Below are positions 1 through 7,151 of a stretch of DNA of 9,812 bases, one piece after another. Source of the DNA: Desulfovibrionales bacterium (GTDB taxonomy: Bacteria; Desulfobacterota; Desulfovibrionia; Desulfovibrionales; Desulfomicrobiaceae). Location of the stretch: contig JAAYGZ010000335.1 of the NCBI GenBank assembly GCA_012727515.1, positions 1 to 9,812 of the forward strand. Reading direction: 5' to 3'. The translations under genes were made by a program, and so were the position numbers. The notes below the pieces were generated by a model. That model was given only the letters and a program-made list of their open reading frames with translations. It did not search any database and was not told the DNA's origin. The first letter of the stretch is position 1; each line of letters begins with the position of its first letter.

Positions 1-1416
1 GGGCACCGTATTCCTGTCTGGACCTGTGCAGAGTGCGGGGCAACCATTGTGGCCCGTGAGGACCCCACGGCCTGTTCCTGTGGCAGCACACAGCTGGTCC
101 AGGATGAGGATGTGCTTGACACCTGGTTTTCTTCGGCCCTGTGGCCTTTTTCCACTATGGGCTGGCCAGAAAAAACAGAGGAACTCAAGGCCTTTTATCC
201 AACCTCAATTCTGGTCACCGGGTTTGACATCCTCTTTTTCTGGGTGGCGCGCATGATGATGATGGGACTGAAATTTATGGATGCTGTCCCGTTTGACGAT
301 GTCTATATCCATGCCCTGGTTCGTGACGAGCACGGTAAAAAAATGTCCAAATCCACGGGCAATGTTATTGACCCATTGGAAATGATTGACAAATACGGCT
401 GTGACTCCCTGCGCTTCACCCTGACCTCTTTTGCGGCCATGGGCCGGGACATCAAGCTCTCTGAGGCCCGTATTGAGGGCTATCGTCATTTTATCAATAA
501 AATCTGGAATGCAGCCCGCTTTGCCCTTATGCATGTGGATGGCACAGAGCCGGCCTTTGACCCAAAAGCCATGACCGGCCTGCATCATCAATGGATTTTG
601 CACCGCCTGGAAATGCTTAAAAAAGACCATACAGCCCAGCTTGAGGGGTATCGTTTTAACGAGGTCGCACAAGGCTTGTACGGTTTTGTGTGGCGCGAAT
701 TCTGTGACTGGTACCTGGAACTCATTAAGCCTGAGTTGTACGGCGAGGATGCCGGGGCCAAGGCGCGTGCCAGGGCCTGCCTCAAGCATGTGCTGGCAGA
801 AATCATGGTTATTGCGCATCCGATTATTCCTTTTGTGACCCAGGAAATCTGGGCCTCAATTCCAGCTTTGGATGTGCAGTGTTTGTCTGAGCGTTCCTAT
901 CCCTCGGCTGATCCTGCGTGCGAGAACGCCCAGGCCGTGGCTGATATGGAATTTTTGCAGGGCGTTATTGTGGCAGTGCGCAATATCCGCGCTGAACTGG
1001 GCATTGCCCCGGGCGTGGCCTTGTCTGTGCTTGTGAAGGCTGAACAGGCCGAGCAGGACTTTTTGCGTGGCCATGAAACAGAAATTGCAGCTTTGGCCAG
1101 GGTGGGAACCCTGAGAGTTGGTTCTGACCTTGTTCCGCCCAAGGGCTGTGCCTCAGCCATTGTTCGAGGCTGTGAACTGTTTGTTCCGCTGGAAGGAGTG
1201 GTTGATTTTGAGGCAGAACTGGCCCGGTTGGACAAGGAACTTGGCAAGCTGGCCAAAGAACTGGATTTTGTGACCAAGAAACTTGCGAACGAGAGTTTTG
1301 TGAGCAAGGCTCCGGCTGATGTTGTGGCCAAGGAGCAGGCCAAGGCTGCTGATTTTGCAGAAAAAAAATCCACACTGGAACAACTCAGGGCCAAGTTGCA
1401 GGATTTTATTTCCTGA
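1..1416 (+). CDS. valS: Valyl-tRNA synthetase, C-terminal part (5' end outside window)
   Basis: Cytoplasmic class I aminoacyl-tRNA synthetase that charges tRNA-Val with valine. The reading frame is open from base 1 (GHRIPVW...), so the gene starts upstream of the window; 471 residues are visible, roughly half of a normal ValS. In order: a four-cysteine zinc-ribbon-like insert (CxxC at visible residues 9/12, CxC at 25/27), the class I signature DEDVLDTWFSSALWPFS (35-51), the GFDILFFW segment, and the KMSKS loop at 340-354 (residues 114-118). A helical anticodon-binding domain follows. The last ~70 residues (from about 402) are Lys/Glu/Leu-rich with heptad character and match the C-terminal coiled-coil arm that contacts tRNA in ValS. 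A GTG at 49 is internal, not a start. The stop is TGA at 1414-1416. The next gene starts 95 bases downstream on the same strand. Identity is very secure. Confidence 0.97.
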   Translation, partial: GHRIPVWTCAECGATIVAREDPTACSCGSTQLVQDEDVLDTWFSSALWPFSTMGWPEKTEELKAFYPTSILVTGFDILFFWVARMMMMGLKFMDAVPFDDVYIHALVRDEHGKKMSKSTGNVIDPLEMIDKYGCDSLRFTLTSFAAMGRDIKLSEARIEGYRHFINKIWNAARFALMHVDGTEPAFDPKAMTGLHHQWILHRLEMLKKDHTAQLEGYRFNEVAQGLYGFVWREFCDWYLELIKPELYGEDAGAKARARACLKHVLAEIMVIAHPIIPFVTQEIWASIPALDVQCLSERSYPSADPACENAQAVADMEFLQGVIVAVRNIRAELGIAPGVALSVLVKAEQAEQDFLRGHETEIAALARVGTLRVGSDLVPPKGCASAIVRGCELFVPLEGVVDFEAELARLDKELGKLAKELDFVTKKLANESFVSKAPADVVAKEQAKAADFAEKKSTLEQLRAKLQDFIS

Positions 1417-1473
1417 TGGACTGATTATTACGACACTAACCTCAAGAAACCGCTGAATAAAAAAGAATTTGTC

Positions 1474-1497
1474 ATGACAGGGCACATCAGCGCTTTT
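1474..1497 (+). promoter_or_regulatory. Shared intergenic motif, copy 1 (upstream of cobA-hemD)
   Basis: A 24-base block in the 95-base valS/cobA gap. It matches 8702-8725, upstream of the nitroreductase gene, at 21 of 24 positions. The core reads ATGACAGGRCAMATCAGYGC and is followed by TTTT. Both copies also have an AAACCGC upstream (1447-1453 here; 8681-8687 there), at different spacing. The block ends 14 bases before the cobA ATG and abuts the AAGGA ribosome binding site (1500-1504). It has no clear dyad symmetry. It could be a regulator site, a leader RNA element or a small dispersed repeat; its function is unknown. Confidence 0.45.
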
Positions 1498-1511
1498 CTA
1501 AGGAAAAAAAC

Positions 1512-3026
1512 ATGGCAAAAGCATATCTTATTGGTGCCGGTCCAGGCGATCCGGGCCTGATTACAGTCAAGGGGCAACGCCTTGTGCAGGAGTGCGAGGT
1601 TATTATTTATGATTACCTTGCCAACAAGAGCTTTCTTGATCTCTGCCACCCGGACGCGGAAATTATCTATGTCGGCAAAAAAGGTGGAGACCATACCTTG
1701 CCCCAGGATCAGATCAACGACCTTATTGTGGCCAAGGTGCGGGAAGGCAAGAACGTGGCACGGCTTAAAGGAGGAGATCCTTATATTTTCGGGCGCGGGG
1801 CTGAAGAAGCAGAAGAGCTTTTAGCTGCTGGCCTGGACTTTGAGGTTGTGCCTGGAGTGACCTCGGCCGTTGCTGGAGCAGCCTATGCTGGTATTCCGCT
1901 GACGCACCGCAAATATGCGTCATCTGTGTCCCTGATTACAGGCCATGAAGACCCTACCAAGCCGGATTCAGCTCATAACTGGCCTGCCCTGGCCACAGCA
2001 GCCAGTACCTTGTGCTTTTACATGGGAGTGAAAAATCTTGCTTTTATCACGGCCAAGCTCATGGAACATGGGATGCGCCCTGATATGCCAGCAGCCCTGA
2101 TCCGTTGGGGCACTACCAGTAAGCACCAGTCCTGGATTTCAACTGTGGCTGATATTGCGCGTCTGGCTGAGCGTGAAGGTATTAAAGCCCCATCCATGCT
2201 GGTGGTTGGCGAAGTGGTGCAGCTGCACAATACCTTGAACTGGTTTGAAAAATTGCCTCTGCATGGCAAAGGAGTGGTGGTGACCAGGGCGCGGGAACAG
2301 GCCAGTGGTTTAAAAGACAGCCTGGAACAGCTTGGAGCGGCCTGCTACGAATTTCCGACCATTACCATTGTGCCCCTGGCAGACTATACGCCTGTTCACG
2401 CAGCCATTGACCGGCTGGCTGAGTATGACTGGGTTGTTTTTACTTCTGTGAACGGAGTGCGGCATTTCTGGTATCAGCTCGAACTTATGGGTCTGGATGC
2501 CCGCGCCCTGGGCCAGGCTCAGGTGGCGGCCATTGGTCCGGCCACGGCGGAAGCATTGCTGGATCGCGGTATCCGGCCAGATTTTATTCCTCCCAAGTAT
2601 GTGGCCGAATCAGTGGTAGAAGGCTTGTTGGAGCGCGGCATTGGGGGCAAGCGCGTGCTTATTCCCAGGGCAAAGGTGGCTCGTGAAATACTGCCTGAGG
2701 AACTGGCCAAGGTTGCTGGGGGTGTGGATGTGCTGCCTGTATATGAGACAGTGCTGACTCAGGAAAGCGGGGCAGAGATTGTGAACTTATTGGAGAAGAA
2801 CCGTCTGCATTACCTGACTTTTTCCAGCTCTTCCACTGTGGATAATTTTTTTGCCCTGGTCCCTGCAGACACCTTGCGTCCTTTTGTGGGCCAGCCCCTC
2901 AAACTGTGCTGTATTGGCACGATCACTGCGAAAACATTGGCTCAATACGGATTTCAGGCAGATATCATGCCTGAAGACTATACTATTCCAGCCCTGGTGG
3001 ACGCGCTGGTTCAGGATAACGCATGA
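1512..3026 (+). CDS. cobA-hemD: Bifunctional uroporphyrinogen-III C-methyltransferase / uroporphyrinogen-III synthase (CobA-HemD fusion)
   Basis: A 504-residue fusion of two consecutive tetrapyrrole enzymes. Residues 1 to ~245 are an SAM-dependent uroporphyrinogen-III methyltransferase (SUMT), which adds methyls at C2 and C7 to give precorrin-2. Visible motifs are GAGPGDPGLITVKG (8-21), RLKGGDPYIFGRGAEE (84-99), VPGVTS (113-118), TGH (143-145), YMGV (170-173) and APSMLVVGEVV (226-236). Residues ~252-504 are uroporphyrinogen-III synthase (HemD), which cyclises hydroxymethylbilane with ring-D inversion; its landmarks are VVVTRA (255-260), FTSVNGV (310-316), AAIGPATAEAL (339-349), LIPRAK (383-388), TFSSSSTVDNF (436-446) and CIGT (467-470). 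The ATG has an AAGGA at 1500-1504, seven bases upstream. The domain order is the one known from Desulfovibrio, where the fusion feeds siroheme, cobalamin and siroheme-dependent heme synthesis. The gene overlaps purN by 4 bases. No NAD-dependent dehydrogenase/ferrochelatase (CysG/Met8-type) domain is present, so later steps must be encoded elsewhere. Confidence 0.95.
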   Translation: MAKAYLIGAGPGDPGLITVKGQRLVQECEVIIYDYLANKSFLDLCHPDAEIIYVGKKGGDHTLPQDQINDLIVAKVREGKNVARLKGGDPYIFGRGAEEAEELLAAGLDFEVVPGVTSAVAGAAYAGIPLTHRKYASSVSLITGHEDPTKPDSAHNWPALATAASTLCFYMGVKNLAFITAKLMEHGMRPDMPAALIRWGTTSKHQSWISTVADIARLAEREGIKAPSMLVVGEVVQLHNTLNWFEKLPLHGKGVVVTRAREQASGLKDSLEQLGAACYEFPTITIVPLADYTPVHAAIDRLAEYDWVVFTSVNGVRHFWYQLELMGLDARALGQAQVAAIGPATAEALLDRGIRPDFIPPKYVAESVVEGLLERGIGGKRVLIPRAKVAREILPEELAKVAGGVDVLPVYETVLTQESGAEIVNLLEKNRLHYLTFSSSSTVDNFFALVPADTLRPFVGQPLKLCCIGTITAKTLAQYGFQADIMPEDYTIPALVDALVQDNA

Positions 3027-3694
3027 CCATTGCCCTTGGCGTACTGCTTTCAGGTTCAGGCTCTAATTTTCAGGCCATTGCCGACCGGGTACTGGCCGGA
3101 GAGTTAGACGCGGATATCTGTCTGGTTGTCTCCAATAAACCAGATGCCTATGGGTTGGAGCGGGCGCGCAGCATGGGCATTCCCACGGCCTGTATCTCGC
3201 ACCGGGATTTTCCAGAGCGAGAAACCTTTGACCAGGAACTGGTCCGCACCTTGCGTGAGGCCGGGGTGCAATGGGTGGCCCTGGCCGGATTTATGCGCAT
3301 TCTGACCCCAGCCTTTCTCACGCCTTTTGCCGGGCGTGTTGTCAATATTCATCCCGCCTTATTGCCTGCCTGTCCGGGCATTCATGCCCAGGCCCAGCAA
3401 GCTGAATACGGGGTGCGCCTGGCCGGGTGTACGGTTCATTTTGTGGATGAAAAAATGGACCATGGCCCCATTATTATTCAGGCTGCTGTTCCGGCTTTTG
3501 CCACTGATAATGCTGACAGTCTGGGTGCCCGGATTCTGGAACTGGAGCACCGCATTTATCCCCAGGCCCTGCAATGGATAGCCAGTAACCGTGTGCGCCT
3601 GCAGGGCCGTCAGGTTATCATAGATGGCGCTGCCCGGTCTGCTGCTTCAGCCTGGTGGACAAATCCACCCCTGGAACCTCCGTTTACTACCTGA
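3023..3694 (+). CDS. purN: Phosphoribosylglycinamide formyltransferase (GART, folate-dependent)
   Basis: Transfers the formyl group of 10-formyl-tetrahydrofolate to GAR, giving FGAR (third step of de novo purine synthesis), in the cytoplasm. It has 223 residues, slightly longer than the ~212 of E. coli PurN. The phosphate-binding start LLSGSGSNFQAI (8-19) is intact. The catalytic triad is present as N108 and H110 in VNIHPALLP (107-115) and D146 in VDEKMDHGPI (141-150). A GCTVHFVDE block precedes D146. The last ~25 residues are a less typical, Ala/Trp/Pro-rich tail. The ATG overlaps the cobA-hemD stop in an ATGA (3023-3026), with AGGA at 3013-3016, so translation is probably coupled to the preceding gene. 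The two genes share no obvious pathway. About 240 bases without a gene follow, so purN is probably last in its transcript. Confidence 0.95.
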   Translation: MTIALGVLLSGSGSNFQAIADRVLAGELDADICLVVSNKPDAYGLERARSMGIPTACISHRDFPERETFDQELVRTLREAGVQWVALAGFMRILTPAFLTPFAGRVVNIHPALLPACPGIHAQAQQAEYGVRLAGCTVHFVDEKMDHGPIIIQAAVPAFATDNADSLGARILELEHRIYPQALQWIASNRVRLQGRQVIIDGAARSAASAWWTNPPLEPPFTT

Positions 3695-3938
3695 AAAATA
3701 CTGAATAATCTGTCAGTACTCCAACCGTCTTCATTTTTTCGGGCCATTGTCTGAAAAAACCCTGAGGCCTGCCCCGGCTCTGCTCTGCATGTACACGCTG
3801 ATCCTGCAGAAAATGTGTATTGCTGCAGGGCAGCTTGCAGGCGTGGACGATTCCGGCTAGAAATTATACATCTGACAGCCAGAATGCGCACAGTGCAGCT
3901 CTCTTGGCTTTGTGTACAATCAGCACAGGAATGGGCCG
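3695..3938. other. Gene-free gap between purN and the PEP-synthase-like gene
   Basis: Holds no convincing gene. Just after purN there are weak inverted repeats: TACTGA/TCAGTA (3699-3704 and 3713-3718) and an A/T-only pair TTTTTTC/GAAAAAA (3734-3740 and 3753-3759). Neither is a canonical terminator, because no T-run directly follows a GC-rich stem. A better hairpin is listed separately at 3797-3834. A TATACA at 3865-3870 could be a -10 element for the next gene, but I find no good -35 at normal spacing. The next gene's ribosome binding site (AGGA, 3927-3930) lies at the right end. Confidence 0.5.
3797..3834 (+). repeat. Hairpin upstream of the PEP-synthase-like gene
   Basis: GCTG (3797-3800) pairs with CAGC (3831-3834), and CCTGCAG (3803-3809) with CTGCAGG (3823-3829). 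A 2/1-base internal loop separates the two stems, and the apical loop is 13 bases. No U-run follows, so it is not a standard intrinsic terminator. It may be a leader structure, an operator-like dyad or chance. Confidence 0.35.
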
Positions 3939-6584
3939 ATGAATCTTATAGATCGTATCAGAAAAATTTTTTTTGCATCTCCGCCTCCTGAAGATGATCC
4001 AGGCCAGGATGAAGAATTCCGGATTCGTTACCAGGCTTTCCGGCGCTTGTTATCTGCCAATAACTCGTGCCTGGATATGATGACCGAGATGGAAGAGGCT
4101 GCTCGTGGCCAGCGCCGTTTTGGTATGCATTTTATCCGCTCGCGGGTCACTGGCATTACAACGAAAGTGTTTGTGATGGTGGAGAATCTGCTGTCACTTG
4201 CTCCGGGTAAATACATGGCCCTGCGTGAGGCTTTGCACAAGATTCAGGGCCTGCTGCAACAGGAGGTGGACAGGGCGCATGTTCCGCATCGCCCTGAATT
4301 TATTCTGGAGCTGAGTGAGCTGACCTCCCAGGATGTGGATGATGTGGGCGGGAAAATGTCGCACCTGGGTGAGCTGCGCAATGCCCTGCATATGCCGGTT
4401 CCTGACGGTTTTGCCATTACAGCCCACGCGTATGAAACATTTATGCGTAGTGGCGACCTGCGTGAGCAGATCAATTGTCTGGTGCTGGGTAAATCCATGG
4501 GCGGTCATGTTTTAGGTAGTGTCACAGAAGGACAGGAGCGCACCGAGGAGGAGCAGGAAGCAGGACATCCTCTGGCCTTGCTGGAGCTATGTGCCAAAGT
4601 TCGCTCCCTTATTTTAGAAAGCCCTATGCCTCCGGAAGTGGAGGCAGCCATCCTGGATGCCTATGACTGTCTGGCGGCCAGAGAAGGGCGACCCGTGCAC
4701 GTGGCCCTGCGTTCCAGTGCATTGGGCGAGGACAGTGCCCAGGCCTCATTTGCTGGTCAGCATCGTTCACTTCTGAATGTGGATCGGGATGGATTGCTGC
4801 TTGCCTACAAGGAAGTCATTGCCAGCAAGTATTCAGCTCATGCCATGACCTATCGCTATGTGCGCGGCATTCGTGATGAGGATGTGCTCATGTGTGTTGG
4901 CTGCCTGAGCATGGTGACATCGCGCATGGGTGGGGTGGTCTATACGCATAACCCATTAGATTCCTATGATGACCGGGTTCATATCACTTCGGCCTGGGGC
5001 GTGGCCAAAGGCGTGGTGGATGGTACAGCAACCTGTGATCAGTTTGTTGTGAGCAAGGCTGATCCGCCCAGAATTGAAGAAAGTACGGTGCCCAGAAAAG
5101 AGTCCTGTCTGGTATGTTCAGAAAATGAGGGCGTGTGCCGCTTAAGTGTTGATCCGGAACTGTGTGAGCAGCCAACCCTGGATGAGGCGCAGATACAGGA
5201 GCTTGTGGCAGCGTCTTTACGTATTGAGCAGCATTATGGGGGGCCGCAGGATATTGAGTGGGCCTTCACCCCTGATTTGCAGCTGATGCTTCTGCAGACG
5301 CGGCCTCTGGATGTGCAGGGCGGGCAGGGGCCACGTAAATTATTGGAAGACTGTACGCCGCTTTTGCATTGCGGCAATACAGCCAGCCCAGGAGCAGCAA
5401 GCGGAGTTGTGCATATTGTGCGCAAGGATGTGGATATGCTGCTGCTTCCGGAAAATGCAGTGCTGGTCTGCGTGGAAGCATCGCCTAAATGGGCTGCTGT
5501 GCTGGCGCGGTGCCAGGGTATTATTGCAGAACAGGGCAGTGTGGCTGGACATTTGGCAAATGTGGCGCGTGAGTTTGGAGTGCCCGCACTTTTTGGGGCC
5601 ACAGACGCGACCAAAATACTTGCACCAGGTCAGGTTGTGACCCTGGATGCAGATAATGCGGCAGTGTATCCAGGGCAGCAGGATGCGCTCCTGGACCAAG
5701 CTCCCAGAAAACCGGTGATGGCAGAAGACAGCCCGGTTTTTCAGACCCTGTTGCGTGTGAGTGCGCATATTGCCCCGCTTAATCTGACCAATCCAGACAG
5801 CGTGGAATTTGCTGCTGCAAACTGCCAGACACTGCATGACATCACCCGGTTCTGTCATGAAAAATCCGTTGCCGAGATGTTTTCATTTGGCCGGGATCAC
5901 AATTTTTCCCTGCGCTCCAGCAAACAGCTCAAGTCCATTGTGCCCATGCAGTGGTGGGTCATTAATCTTGAAGATGGTTTTCACAAAGAAACCCATGAAG
6001 ATATGGTTTCACTGGCCAATATCGCCTCTATTCCCATGCTGGCCTTGTGGCGGGGCATTGAGGCTTTTCCGTGGGAAGGCCCGCCCAGCTTAGATGGCAA
6101 AGGGTTTTTGGCAGTATTGTTTCAGGCCACAGCCAATCGTAACCTGGAACCGACCCTGGCTTCTAATTTTGCAGAACGCAATTATTTCATGATTTCAAAG
6201 CATTTTCGCAATTTGCAATCACGTTTTGGCTTTCATTTTACCTCAGTTGAGGCCTTGGCTGGCAGTCGAGCACGTGAAAATTATATCCGTTTTCGTTTTA
6301 AGGGTGGGGCCGCAGATGCGTATCGCCGGGAACGCCGGGCCAGTTTTGTTGGGGAAATTCTTGAAGAATACGATTTTCATGTCAAAGTTCGCGAAGACGC
6401 CATGTTTGCCCGTATTGATGGCTGTGACCAGAGCTTTGTGGAGAAACGCCTGGAGCTCCTGGGGCATATTCTTATGCATACAAGGCAGTTGGATATGATT
6501 ATGTCCAGAGAAGATGTGGTTCAGTTTTACAAGGAACGCATTATGGCTCAGCTCAACACAATTATGAAAAATCCAGTACCATAA
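3939..6584 (+). CDS. PEP-synthase-like phosphotransfer protein with non-canonical C-terminal domain
   Basis: An 881-residue probably cytoplasmic protein. Residues 1 to ~130 are a helical, charged N-terminal region I cannot name. Residues ~133-460 resemble the ATP-binding domain of PEP synthase/pyruvate phosphate dikinase: VGGK at 136-139 with SHLGEL, ALRSSALGED around R258, SFAGQ, GVVYTHNPL, DIEW (E440) and LLQTRP (Q453, R455). Residues ~470-580 are the swivelling phospho-histidine domain; GSVAGHLANVAREFGVPALFG supplies H538, aligned with the catalytic His of PpsA, though the usual T-S/T-C before it is A-G. Residues ~581-881 show none of the PEP/pyruvate TIM-barrel motifs. Instead there is an unfamiliar domain with FGFHFTSVEAL, ARENYIRFRFKGGAAD and HTRQLDMIM. 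Such proteins could pass phosphate from ATP through His to a different acceptor, as rifampicin phosphotransferase does; the substrate is unknown. Start: an upstream GTG (3912) would add nine residues, but the ATG at 3939 has AGGA at 3927-3930 and is preferred. The membrane-protein gene follows 22 bases downstream. Confidence 0.85.
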   Translation: MNLIDRIRKIFFASPPPEDDPGQDEEFRIRYQAFRRLLSANNSCLDMMTEMEEAARGQRRFGMHFIRSRVTGITTKVFVMVENLLSLAPGKYMALREALHKIQGLLQQEVDRAHVPHRPEFILELSELTSQDVDDVGGKMSHLGELRNALHMPVPDGFAITAHAYETFMRSGDLREQINCLVLGKSMGGHVLGSVTEGQERTEEEQEAGHPLALLELCAKVRSLILESPMPPEVEAAILDAYDCLAAREGRPVHVALRSSALGEDSAQASFAGQHRSLLNVDRDGLLLAYKEVIASKYSAHAMTYRYVRGIRDEDVLMCVGCLSMVTSRMGGVVYTHNPLDSYDDRVHITSAWGVAKGVVDGTATCDQFVVSKADPPRIEESTVPRKESCLVCSENEGVCRLSVDPELCEQPTLDEAQIQELVAASLRIEQHYGGPQDIEWAFTPDLQLMLLQTRPLDVQGGQGPRKLLEDCTPLLHCGNTASPGAASGVVHIVRKDVDMLLLPENAVLVCVEASPKWAAVLARCQGIIAEQGSVAGHLANVAREFGVPALFGATDATKILAPGQVVTLDADNAAVYPGQQDALLDQAPRKPVMAEDSPVFQTLLRVSAHIAPLNLTNPDSVEFAAANCQTLHDITRFCHEKSVAEMFSFGRDHNFSLRSSKQLKSIVPMQWWVINLEDGFHKETHEDMVSLANIASIPMLALWRGIEAFPWEGPPSLDGKGFLAVLFQATANRNLEPTLASNFAERNYFMISKHFRNLQSRFGFHFTSVEALAGSRARENYIRFRFKGGAADAYRRERRASFVGEILEEYDFHVKVREDAMFARIDGCDQSFVEKRLELLGHILMHTRQLDMIMSREDVVQFYKERIMAQLNTIMKNPVP

Positions 6585-6606
6585 CATACTGGAAAGAGGA
6601 GAAAAT

Positions 6607-6798
6607 ATGAAAGAGCGGCAAGAACAAGGTGCTGGTCATGTGGTGTTGCGGGGGATTCTTATTGGAGGATCAATTGGAATGATGGCCAGCTGGTTTGGCT
6701 ATGCGCCGGCAAAAGCCTTTTTTTTCGGGATATTCAGTGGAATTTTTGCTGCTGTGACAAAAATTATGGCAGAAAAAATTCGTCAAAATAGATCTTGA
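6607..6798 (+). CDS. Small predicted two-helix membrane protein (63 aa)
   Basis: I do not recognise a family. The 63-residue product has a charged N-terminus (MKERQEQ), a first hydrophobic segment at about 12-31 containing a glycine-rich stretch GILIGGSIG (16-24), a short turn around GYAPAK, a second hydrophobic segment at about 37-53 (AFFFGIFSGIFAAVTKIM), and a basic tail (EKIRQNRS). This predicts an inner-membrane hairpin with both ends in the cytoplasm. It is very probably real: a strong GAGGAG at 6596-6601 lies five bases before the ATG, and it starts 22 bases after the PEP-synthase-like gene, suggesting co-transcription. A link to that protein (anchor, partner or regulator) is inference from position only. 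The stop codon lies inside an inverted repeat (6793-6833). Confidence 0.75.
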   Translation: MKERQEQGAGHVVLRGILIGGSIGMMASWFGYAPAKAFFFGIFSGIFAAVTKIMAEKIRQNRS

Positions 6799-6872
6799 CT
6801 TGTTTCAGGGTTTCATTAGCAAGGTAGTCAAGAGCCTCAACACATGTGTTACGCGTCGGTTTTGCAGAGGCT
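6793..6872 (+). repeat. Nested inverted repeats at the end of the membrane-protein gene
   Basis: TCTTGACT (6793-6800, containing the stop codon) and AGTCAAGA (6826-6833) form a perfect 8-base inverted repeat with a 25-base loop. Adjacent to it, AGCCTC (6833-6838) pairs with GAGGCT (6867-6872), enclosing a perfect 12-base palindrome AACACATGTGTT (6839-6850). No U-run directly follows either stem, apart from a TTTC after the second, so a standard terminator is doubtful. They may protect the 3' end of the mRNA or stop transcription weakly. Confidence 0.4.
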
Positions 6873-7151
6873 TTCTGGGTTGTTGGATGTTTTTGGAAAC
6901 TACAAACCTAACCTTTTTTCTGGCGTGTTGGATTGGAAGTTTACAAGAAACCCTTACCTGATGAAGGCGTGTTGATTGTTTTTTTGTATGAGTAACCTGT
7001 TCCAAAGTGAGGCGCGTATCGAGGAAATATTCCGAGTGTTGTGCTGGCGCGGTGGAAGGTAATAACATCAACAACTGCAACATCGAATTATGTCGTCTTT
7101 TTAGTTTCTCCAATTGTACATAACCTGTAACAATTTAGGATTAACTTGTAT
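6799..7151. other. Gene-free stretch, left part of the gap before trmFO
   Basis: I see no convincing gene. The plus strand has only short interrupted frames, and one minus-strand frame open over 6805-7113 would start with TTG, lacks a clear ribosome binding site and resembles nothing I know. There are runs of T and G-rich patches. A short direct repeat occurs (6922-6935 and 6966-6978, differing by one inserted G). An inverted repeat AATTGT-N12-ACAATT lies at 7112-7135. It could be a decayed gene or untranslated RNA. It does not show tmRNA, RNase P or SRP RNA signatures that I can recognise. Confidence 0.5.

Noticed and set aside
205..819. Minus-strand open frame of 204 codons inside valS
   Set aside because: It is antisense to highly conserved ValS sequence including the KMSKS region, and its product resembles no protein.
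897..1394. Minus-strand open frame of 165 codons inside valS
   Set aside because: Ser/Ala/Thr-rich shadow of the ValS C-terminal domain and coiled coil; no ribosome binding site or family resemblance.
3734..3759. TTTTTTC/GAAAAAA inverted repeat after purN as a terminator
   Set aside because: The stem is almost only A-T pairs and no T-run follows its 3' arm on the plus strand.
3912..3938. Upstream GTG start for the PEP-synthase-like gene
   Set aside because: It would add nine residues with no ribosome binding site at proper spacing, whereas the ATG at 3939 has AGGA eight bases upstream.
5340..5858. Minus-strand open frame of 172 codons inside the PEP-synthase-like gene
   Set aside because: Covers the complement of the conserved swivelling-His domain; the Cys/His-rich product looks like a codon-bias shadow.
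6833..6872. Possible tRNA or other known RNA gene at the AGCCTC/GAGGCT stem
   Set aside because: The span is too short, with no T-loop consensus, no anticodon arm and no CCA end.
6805..7113. Minus-strand open frame of 102 codons in the gap before trmFO
   Set aside because: TTG start, no clear ribosome binding site, very basic composition and no recognisable domain; it also overlaps the inverted repeats.
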